Below are positions 55,851 to 62,902 of a DNA stretch of 62,902 bases, one piece after another (the first letter of the stretch is position 1; every line of letters begins with the position of its first letter). The translations under genes were made by a program, and so were the position numbers. A model generated the notes under the pieces. That model saw nothing but the letters and a program-made list of their open reading frames with translations. It was not told the origin of the DNA and searched no databases. Source of the DNA: CAZLQF01 sp964561545. GTDB taxonomy: Bacteria > Bacteroidota > Bacteroidia > CAILMK01 > CAYYUA01. The DNA is taken from contig CAZLQF010000016.1 in NCBI GenBank assembly GCA_964561545.1, positions 1 to 62,902 on the forward strand. The letters run 5' to 3'.

Positions 55851-56211
55851 ATTTTAAATTGTAAAATTAAAATTTTTTTGTTACTCGCTACTAATGATTA
55901 GGTGGAATGCTTATTTGAAACCATGAAGGCCATATTTAACTCTATAAGTATTAAAGGAAGTTTTGCATTGATAAATCTATTACAGCTTCAACCATGACCC
56001 AAAGCAGTTATTGCAATTAAGGCCGATAAATAGTTGGTGGGAGTCCCGAGGTGCTTTAATGGCTAACCCGTGGGCAAAAACTTGAATTCAAAAGTTTTTA
56101 GTTAAAACCTGACGAGATCACGACAAGCACGCTGAAGCACTCCATCGTGATGACCAGGTATTTTTATTGGAACGGTGTCATCTTGTTAGGCCTCAATAGC
56201 TACCCAATTAG
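55851..56211. other. Intergenic region between two T9SS genes
   Basis: It holds the AT-rich leader of the 52740-55850 gene. No clear TTTG/TAnnTTTG pair, gene or repeat is seen. Confidence 0.4.
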
Positions 56212-56248
56212 CAAAAAAAAAGCCCCGATAAGCAAACTTACCGAGGCT
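56212..56248 (-). terminator. Intrinsic terminator of the giant T9SS gene (paralogous copy)
   Basis: On the minus strand AGCCTCGGTAAG, loop TTTG, CTTATCGGGGCT, then nine T. It is the homologue of the hairpin at 5485-5518, so the duplication extends to the transcript end. Confidence 0.9.
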
Positions 56249-57677
56249 TCGAAAGGTAGCACTTTAAAACCAAAAAACGTAAATTTATTAGTGCACCAAT
56301 ACCTTTTCCATCTTAACTTGCTCATTGGTACCAACTTGTACCAAGTAAACGCCTTCTGCGCGGTTGCCTAAATTGATTTCCTGACGTCCTTCCGTTGGTA
56401 CTTGCTGAGTTTCTACAACATCCTGTCCCGCAATGGTCATGATCTTGACCTTGGCCTGGTCTGCTCCTTTAAAGGCTTCACCAAAATTCACCACTACCTT
56501 TTCATCATGGGAATAAAGGCTGAAGTCCGAACGTTGTGCGATCTTTTCATTTGATGTGGCCTCATCGTCCATACTGAACCTTAAGGCAAATTGATCCGTT
56601 TTATCAGGCTTATGCTCAACCTCTACCGCTGATTCCTGGAGGTCGTGAATTGCCCCGGTGGTCTTATCCTCGAGGTAAACCTCTACACCAGGATCAAGGT
56701 TCTTGAAGCTGGCATCGATGGTGTAAGTGGCTTCTTTGCCACTTTCCAGCTTCACGGGGATTACCAAACCGTCCCTAACTTCAGGCAAGCCATTGATGGA
56801 AGCGTTTTCCTTACCGATTTTGCTATAAAGGTTGGGCATGGCCTCTTTTTTGGACTTGAACTCGTAAGCATCGTACCGGCCGTCAAAGGCTTTGGTGGCT
56901 TCCGGATTGAAGTAAACGATCATTTCATCCGAACCGCTTTCCTGATCGGTAACACGCAGCTTAATACGATTCTTAGGGGCTTCTGATTTTTTGCCTACAT
57001 AATTGGTCGTATTGCCTACCCGCAAGGAGTTGTCAAAACTTAAAGTGGGTGTGGCACCCTGATTGGCCCAAACGAAGAAACCTTGCATAGGCGCAATGAG
57101 ATTGTCAGCGCCGTTGGTACCGGTACCGCCTGCTGCCGGAATGTAAGTGGCAAATTGCCCCTGCTTGGGATTCCAGATGTAAATGCCGTCATAAATTCCG
57201 TTTGGTAAGGCTACTTGGTCCCAATCCATTGCAGATGGATAGGGGTTGCCGACTAAATTCCACTGGCTTCCGCTTGAGGTCAAGCTCTTCGATTGGGCAC
57301 CGGTTGTTGGCGTGCCGGTAATATCGAAAGTTTCCGGGTAAGTCACGTTTCCATTTGGATTACTGGCTTGCCAGAAGAAGACATCGAAGCCCTGTAAGAT
57401 GTCCATGCTTTTGGAACGGCTCGATACCGGAATCCATCCGTCAAGGAAGTCGGAAGCACTACTGGGCTCATCAAAGTAATAGGCATTGCCCGTGGCACCT
57501 GTGCTGATGAAAAAGTCATCTTGCAAGGTTCCAATGGTTGCATTGGTTACCGGACTGCTGATGTAACGCCATCCTGAACCTCCGGTTGCAAATTGCTCCA
57601 TGGTGATCGGACCTGTAATGGAACCATTATGGCCGCTGCTGAAGTCATCGAGGTAAGCCACGCCATTTTGGTCGGCC
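56212..57677 (-). repeat. Inverted duplicate copy B
   Basis: Reverse-complement partner of 4059-5518; see there for the matched blocks. Confidence 0.9.
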
Positions 57678-60600
57678 AAAAGCCTTAATTCACTACCGGA
57701 AGCAGCATTGAAGGTGCCGCTGACCAAATCCATGTTTGCTTCTACGTGCAACGAGCCTTTAAGTACTACACTATTACTGGGATTGTCAATTTTAACTGTG
57801 GATATCAAGAATTGACCACTAACAGATTGACTTTGATTGCCTGTAAAAGTTAAGGTGCCATTACCAAGGTTCATATTTCCTTGATTGCTAAAATCACCAT
57901 GAACAATTAGTTGAGTGGTATTAGCAATATTGATGGAAGCCCCCGGCTGGATGGTTAGGTCTTGAACAGATTGGTCATTAGTTAGGAATGGATAATTGGG
58001 TCTATTAGCAGGAATCAGGATATCCTTGTCAAAGGCAGGGAATCCATTGGACCAATTGCTGGAATCATTCCAATTGTTGTCAACATTGCCATTCCAGGTA
58101 ATGATATTGGATTGAAGTACAACCATAAGTGCTGAATCCTTACTGGTACAACCATATTGGTTCGCGTAGGTATAAACTATCCAATGGCTTCCACTACCTG
58201 CAGCAGCAGGATTAAATTCACCATTGGAAACTCCGGTTCCACTGTATGTTCCGCCAAGTGGTGTTCCACCGGTTAATGTAATGGTTGAATCCGTATTCAG
58301 CATGGTATCAGGGCTGAGCGTCAAGCTGACATTGGGATTGGGCCTCATGTTGACTTGATGGGCTACCACGCTGTCGCAACCCTCTACGGTTGTGAAGGAA
58401 TCATAATAAGTACCGCTGGTCGTTTGCCAACTACCCCCAACGAAGATGGAATCTCCCTGGCAAACATCATGAGATTGATTAACAACAGGACTATTCAATA
58501 CCGTTAGGTTGGTAACGGTAATGTGGTCACATCCCGAAGCATTATAAGATGTATCGTAATAAGTTCCGGAAGAAGTTTGGGCATCACCTCCGGCAAAGTA
58601 AGTTTCCCCATCACAAATGGAAGTATCCACGGTGCTGTTGGTAAAGGCATTGCCAGAAGCATTACCGATGACAATGGTTTTTTGGACTTGATTGGAATTG
58701 GCATCATAAACACTGACCGTATAACTTCCGGATGACAATCCTGTAGCAGAATTACCGGTTGAACCATTATTCCAGGAAATGGTATAGGGGGTTGCTCCAC
58801 CGCTTACACTAATGTAGGCTGCACCGTCAGCAGCATTACATGTACTGGCATCAGTCGTAGAATCTATGCTGACGCTTAATGGCGAAATATTGGTGAGGGA
58901 TTTTGATATTTCATTGTTGGAATCATCGCCATCGGTGGGATCCACATTGGTAACATTGCAGAATATGAGGTTGGTATTGCTGGTAACCGTCCAATTAGTA
59001 CTGAAATGATGGTTGGAAGAATTGCCGGGGAAATTCTGATTCTGAAAGGTTTGAATGTTGGTTTTTTGGTTTTGACTATTGAGGTAGGAAAACTCAACAT
59101 CCGCTTCACCATCTCTATCACCTTTGTTGGATAATTCAGCAGTAATGGTAACAGTTTGTCCGGGTGCTGGCGTAGAATCACTAAGTGTAAGGGTATCAAA
59201 GGTCATATCCGGATTATCACCTACAATAATGGTTCGGGAAGCTTCATTGTTGAGCTCGTCATTTTCATTGATCTGGTCATTGACATCTACAAAGGACCTG
59301 ATGATGTGAATGCCTGGCTGATCACTTTGGGAAGTATGCTTGCCCGGCCACCACTGGCCGGCAGGGATGGTCCAATTATCGCCTTTGGCCAAGCTCTTGG
59401 CATAAGCCAATTTACCATTATTGGTGATGGACATGGTATTGGGGTGGCTTGGGAAGGATTGTTTATAGCCATTCACAGTGGCTTCTAAAGCTACGGAATC
59501 ATTGAAATGATTTTTTCCTACATTTTCATAAGTGATGTCAATGGAAATGGTATCATCCAAACCCGGATTTAACTCTGAAGGGTTGATGTACTGGGAAAGC
59601 ACCTGGTAATCCGGCTTCCTCTCAACCACGGTTACACTTACGATCTTTACATTGTTGTTTTCATTGCATTCAAAATCAACATTGTTGCCATAATCGGTCG
59701 TCATTCTTACCTGATATGTTCCGGTTTTATTAAATACGTGGGTGCCGGGTGTGCTGCTTGTTGTTGGTTTCGTTGAATACGGACAACCACATATCGTAGG
59801 GCCAACCGGATTGACTGTCCCTTTGCCAATGGTTTTCCATTGTCCTGCTTGTGGATCGTACCATTCGAACAAGGTCTCGATGTTGTTGGCTTCATAGATG
59901 CCGTCATTGAACAAGCCTACATGCATTCCCACTCCACCGTGTGAACGGACAGGCTCATTAACGTATTGATTACGCTGCCAAAACTCGGGTCCTCCACAGG
60001 CGCCACTAAGGTAGAAATCGGGGGTTACTTGTTCTTGTTCGCTGTTATTATTTTCAGAGGATTCAGTAATCTGATCATTTTCATCAACCGTTACCCTTAG
60101 ATCATAGCAAGGGCTGTTGGCCAAAGAGGAAGAACCCGGAACGGAAGCATTGAGGGTAGCAGAGGCTCCGGAAGTAAGAGGTGTATTGGAATACGTAACA
60201 GTGGTATTGGCACCGGATACTGGATTGTTGGTTCCGGCCTGGAATAATTCAAATTTCACATCAAAATTATTGGTAACGTCACCGGAACCCTGATTCCGAA
60301 TATCTGCTGAAAAATCGATGGTACCAGATGTTCCTGAATTGTCGGCAATGAAATCAAAATCACAGCCATCCAATTTCAAGTCAACTGTGCGGGGATTGAT
60401 GTTAATGGTGTAGTAAACAATGTTGTTGTTTTCCTTGCATTCACCGATGTTGCCGCCATTATTCACGCCAGGGCCCCCATCATCGATCTTAAGTTTTAAT
60501 TGGTGAGTACCTGTCTGGTTCATAATGTTGCAGCCAAAGGCGGAATAATCCGGTTGGAAGGAGAAACCCGTTTCATTGCAAGCAGCCAAAGGCCCAGCGT

Positions 60601-62902
60601 TGAAATTCAGTTCATTGCCAATGGCACCGGAACAAGGTCCTGAAATGTATTCCACATTAATGTCAAAAGCGTTGCTGTTGACGCCTCCCTGGTTGATGAG
60701 GGTAAAGCCCAGGTTGGGCAATGAACTGTTGACGTAGTTGTTGCTGTAATGGTTCTTGGAGTATTTGTAGGTCAATTCAGGCGTATTACAACGTACATTG
60801 ATGGATTGGAATTCATTGTTGTTGCCTTCATCACATTCATCTACATTGTTGCTGTAATCTATTTGGGCACTTATCGAGTGGTTGCCGTCTCCATTGATCG
60901 TAATTGGGCCATAGGTCAGGTCACCGGTTGAGGAATTATTGTTAAGTGCCTGAACGGTTTGAGCGCCATGGTAATTTCCATCCACGAAGAAGGCAATGTC
61001 TGTAGAAGTAGCATCAGCCGATACGGAATCAATGCCTCCATTGGAAACCTGGTACGTAATGTTAAAGGATTGCCCACTCACAGGATTGCAATTGAATCCA
61101 TCGATGTTGACGTCAAGGTCTGGTTTGGGGCAGGGCGGCTGAGGTAATAAGGTGACTTCAAGGGTGTCATAGCCTGTAAGCGTATAATCAGTAGCTTCCA
61201 GGTAAATGTCATACGTACCGGGTGTTACGGGCTTCGGCATATTCAAGGAGAAATCTCCGTTGGCATCGGTGTAGATATTGGTAGTATTGTTGCTGAATTC
61301 CCATTGGGCTGTAACCGTACCACCGGCTAAATCCTTGTCCTGGTTTTGAACGGGGATGGTTCCAATGTATTCGGCATGACCACTCACAAGAATATTGCTG
61401 CCATTGCTGTAAGAAGTTTGGGGTGTTGCTGATGCGAGGATGTCAATGGTGCCGGGGGGTGTATAATCTCCATTGATGAAGGGGCGTTTGGCATTGTTAT
61501 CCAGTTCATTGGGTTCAACAATTACACTTGGTGTATCTACAATAACTTCTATGGGATGGAAGCCATCCTGCGCTGGCGTGGTATAATTGAAGCTAAAGGA
61601 ATTTGATGAATTGGCAGTGACAGAAAAATTATTAATCGTATGGATAAAGTTGCCGGTATTTTGGTCTTTTACCATGATGTCAAAATTGTTGGCATCATTG
61701 CTGGTCGTATTGGTAATGGTGGAGGTAATGGTGATGGTCTCACCCGGATCGGGGTTGTTATCGCTGAAGTTAATGTTATTGGCAAATATCTCAAGATCCG
61801 CATTGTCTTTCACAATTAGGTCTTCAGCATTAGCAAAGGTATCCGTGCATCCGGCCTGGTCTTTGGCTACTACTTTTACGTCATAAGTGCCTGAAGCAAG
61901 CCCTACCACACTGGTACGGCTATAGGCTTCTACCCCCTGGCTTAAGCTACCGGATTCATAGCTCATGGTATAAACCTGGTCGTTTGAATTAAGGGTAATG
62001 CCATCTTTTCCATGATCAAGCAATAATTGAGGATAACCCGTCATAACTGCATTGCCATTGCTGTCGTTGTAATTGACCTTAAAATCAAATTGGGTATAGG
62101 GAGCGCCAGTGGTTGGCGTTACCAATTGGGAATCGTTAAAAGGCATGCTTGAAAGGAAAGAAAGGTCCGGTGCATGGTTGTTTTTGACCGGAATTTCCCT
62201 TAAAGCGTTACTGGTGCATCCATTAACATCGGCAACAGTAACACTGTAAGTGGTGGTGGTATTGGGTGATGCCGTCAATGAATTGTTGAGGCTTCCACCC
62301 GGCATCCAGGAATAGCTGGTACCATTGGGAGCCTGGGCCGTTAATTGAATGGACTCGCCAATACAGAGAGAATCGGGATTGGCAGGGGCAATGCTTACAT
62401 TGGGCGTATCGGTGATTTGCGTGCTTTTAATAGTGGAATTGCTGCAACCATTGGTATCGGTGTAGGTGTAAGTGATGGAATGACTGCCAATTCCTGCGGA
62501 TTGAATATCTAAGGTTGAACCGGTAATGCCGTTGCCACTAAATGTGCCACCGGCTGGAATGCCATTCAGTGAGTCTAAGCTGGTTGTGATACAATAGACA
62601 TTGTTAAGGCCCGACATATTAACGGTTGGCAAGCCATGTACCTGAATGGATTGGGTATCCTGTGAAGTGCAGCCATTGCTACCGGTATAATAATAGACAA
62701 TATTATGCGTACCGGCACCGGCTGCTCCGGGATCGAAGTCACCGCTGTTGACGCCCGGGCCGGTATAAGTTCCCCCCGTAGGATTGCCGCCTGATAAGGC
62801 AAAGGAAGTGTCATTAACGCAGTATTCATTAAAGGAAGCTAAAGTAACAGCAGGGGCTGGGTTTACAGTAATGGTGCTTTGGGCTGTATCGGTGCAGCCA
62901 AC
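56288..62902 (-). CDS. Giant T9SS surface protein with PKD-like, CARDB and SprB repeats (5' end outside window)
   Basis: 2204 codons are visible, and the frame is open to the window edge, so the true start is upstream; the TTG at 62632 is not a real start. Order: PKD-like modules with NGCxx and GGTYxGxGV patterns (first about 240 residues), Ig-like domains, six CARDB domains (for example near DNNPDPGETITITSTITN, NPVSGQSFNITYQVSNGG, LNPGLDDTISIDITYENVG), a SprB repeat (DGAAYISVSGGATPYTISW), two modules of the type SICDGETYFAGGDAQTSSGT, a beta-helix-like part and a type A sorting domain. CARDB and SprB repeats are typical of gliding adhesins; SprB itself drives gliding in Flavobacterium. The last 480 residues nearly match the 1456-5445 protein. 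Confidence 0.92.
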   Translation of the reverse strand, partial: VGCTDTAQSTITVNPAPAVTLASFNEYCVNDTSFALSGGNPTGGTYTGPGVNSGDFDPGAAGAGTHNIVYYYTGSNGCTSQDTQSIQVHGLPTVNMSGLNNVYCITTSLDSLNGIPAGGTFSGNGITGSTLDIQSAGIGSHSITYTYTDTNGCSNSTIKSTQITDTPNVSIAPANPDSLCIGESIQLTAQAPNGTSYSWMPGGSLNNSLTASPNTTTTYSVTVADVNGCTSNALREIPVKNNHAPDLSFLSSMPFNDSQLVTPTTGAPYTQFDFKVNYNDSNGNAVMTGYPQLLLDHGKDGITLNSNDQVYTMSYESGSLSQGVEAYSRTSVVGLASGTYDVKVVAKDQAGCTDTFANAEDLIVKDNADLEIFANNINFSDNNPDPGETITITSTITNTTSNDANNFDIMVKDQNTGNFIHTINNFSVTANSSNSFSFNYTTPAQDGFHPIEVIVDTPSVIVEPNELDNNAKRPFINGDYTPPGTIDILASATPQTSYSNGSNILVSGHAEYIGTIPVQNQDKDLAGGTVTAQWEFSNNTTNIYTDANGDFSLNMPKPVTPGTYDIYLEATDYTLTGYDTLEVTLLPQPPCPKPDLDVNIDGFNCNPVSGQSFNITYQVSNGGIDSVSADATSTDIAFFVDGNYHGAQTVQALNNNSSTGDLTYGPITINGDGNHSISAQIDYSNNVDECDEGNNNEFQSINVRCNTPELTYKYSKNHYSNNYVNSSLPNLGFTLINQGGVNSNAFDINVEYISGPCSGAIGNELNFNAGPLAACNETGFSFQPDYSAFGCNIMNQTGTHQLKLKIDDGGPGVNNGGNIGECKENNNIVYYTININPRTVDLKLDGCDFDFIADNSGTSGTIDFSADIRNQGSGDVTNNFDVKFELFQAGTNNPVSGANTTVTYSNTPLTSGASATLNASVPGSSSLANSPCYDLRVTVDENDQITESSENNNSEQEQVTPDFYLSGACGGPEFWQRNQYVNEPVRSHGGVGMHVGLFNDGIYEANNIETLFEWYDPQAGQWKTIGKGTVNPVGPTICGCPYSTKPTTSSTPGTHVFNKTGTYQVRMTTDYGNNVDFECNENNNVKIVSVTVVERKPDYQVLSQYINPSELNPGLDDTISIDITYENVGKNHFNDSVALEATVNGYKQSFPSHPNTMSITNNGKLAYAKSLAKGDNWTIPAGQWWPGKHTSQSDQPGIHIIRSFVDVNDQINENDELNNEASRTIIVGDNPDMTFDTLTLSDSTPAPGQTVTITAELSNKGDRDGEADVEFSYLNSQNQKTNIQTFQNQNFPGNSSNHHFSTNWTVTSNTNLIFCNVTNVDPTDGDDSNNEISKSLTNISPLSVSIDSTTDASTCNAADGAAYISVSGGATPYTISWNNGSTGNSATGLSSGSYTVSVYDANSNQVQKTIVIGNASGNAFTNSTVDTSICDGETYFAGGDAQTSSGTYYDTSYNASGCDHITVTNLTVLNSPVVNQSHDVCQGDSIFVGGSWQTTSGTYYDSFTTVEGCDSVVAHQVNMRPNPNVSLTLSPDTMLNTDSTITLTGGTPLGGTYSGTGVSNGEFNPAAAGSGSHWIVYTYANQYGCTSKDSALMVVLQSNIITWNGNVDNNWNDSSNWSNGFPAFDKDILIPANRPNYPFLTNDQSVQDLTIQPGASINIANTTQLIVHGDFSNQGNMNLGNGTLTFTGNQSQSVSGQFLISTVKIDNPSNSVVLKGSLHVEANMDLVSGTFNAASGSELRLLADQNGVAYLDDFSSGHNGSITGPITMEQFATGGSGWRYISSPVTNATIGTLQDDFFISTGATGNAYYFDEPSSASDFLDGWIPVSSRSKSMDILQGFDVFFWQASNPNGNVTYPETFDITGTPTTGAQSKSLTSSGSQWNLVGNPYPSAMDWDQVALPNGIYDGIYIWNPKQGQFATYIPAAGGTGTNGADNLIAPMQGFFVWANQGATPTLSFDNSLRVGNTTNYVGKKSEAPKNRIKLRVTDQESGSDEMIVYFNPEATKAFDGRYDAYEFKSKKEAMPNLYSKIGKENASINGLPEVRDGLVIPVKLESGKEATYTIDASFKNLDPGVEVYLEDKTTGAIHDLQESAVEVEHKPDKTDQFALRFSMDDEATSNEKIAQRSDFSLYSHDEKVVVNFGEAFKGADQAKVKIMTIAGQDVVETQQVPTEGRQEINLGNRAEGVYLVQVGTNEQVKMEKVLVH

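Noticed and set aside
56288..62632. The TTG at 62632 as start of the giant T9SS gene
   Set aside because: The frame stays open and protein-like (PKD-like repeats) to the window edge, so the gene is longer.
1..62902. tRNA, rRNA, prophage or integrative element
   Set aside because: No cloverleaf, rRNA motif, phage structural gene, integrase or attachment repeat was seen by eye; a tRNA scan would be needed to be certain.

Overview
The window comes from a member of the phylum Bacteroidota. Five secreted proteins carry or once carried type IX secretion (T9SS) C-terminal sorting domains, Shine-Dalgarno sites are almost absent, several promoters fit the Bacteroidota pattern (TTTG, about 16-20 nt, TAnnTTTG), and families typical of the phylum occur (CusA/CzcA fused to a TolC domain, DUF1573, DUF2231, PNGase F-like protein). 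Genus and order cannot be read from the sequence.

Layout. 1-5.5 kb: the 3' end of one T9SS cargo gene, a broken beta-propeller gene with REP-like hairpins, and a 1329-aa T9SS adhesin-like protein. 5.8-19.3 kb: a heavy-metal region with a small Cys-containing secreted protein, a fused RND pump/outer-membrane factor, its adaptor, a His/Asp-rich lipoprotein, an ArsR-rhodanese regulator, a thioredoxin-like protein and a CDF zinc/cadmium exporter. A sterol desaturase-like protein and a transglutaminase lie between them, and two dead IS4-family transposase genes flank the CDF gene (17.7-20.8 kb). 21-36.4 kb: mostly housekeeping genes, namely an AhpD-like protein, a PAS histidine kinase, a PNGase F-like T9SS protein, DUF2231, purL, DUF1573-ribD, prmC, an SDR, and an overlapping omega-amidase/aminotransferase pair. 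37.0-45.8 kb: a surface-glycan locus with five sulfotransferases, a Wzx-type flippase and two glycosyltransferases, probably making or decorating a sulfated polysaccharide. 46-52.6 kb: tatA-gatA-LysM lytic transglycosylase in one tight operon, a Na+-type membrane pyrophosphatase and a thiamine-binding-like protein. 52.7-62.9 kb: a T9SS protein made of five tandem lectin-like repeats, and the C-terminal 2204 codons of a giant CARDB/SprB-repeat T9SS protein that runs off the window.

The two large T9SS proteins (1456-5445 plus strand; 56288-62902 minus strand) share near-identical C-terminal coding sequence and the same downstream terminator. This forms an inverted repeat of about 1.4 kb, about 51 kb apart, with a mosaic pattern that suggests gene conversion. 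The most interesting candidates are the sulfotransferase-rich glycan locus and this inverted pair. I see no CRISPR array, tRNA, rRNA or intact insertion sequence.
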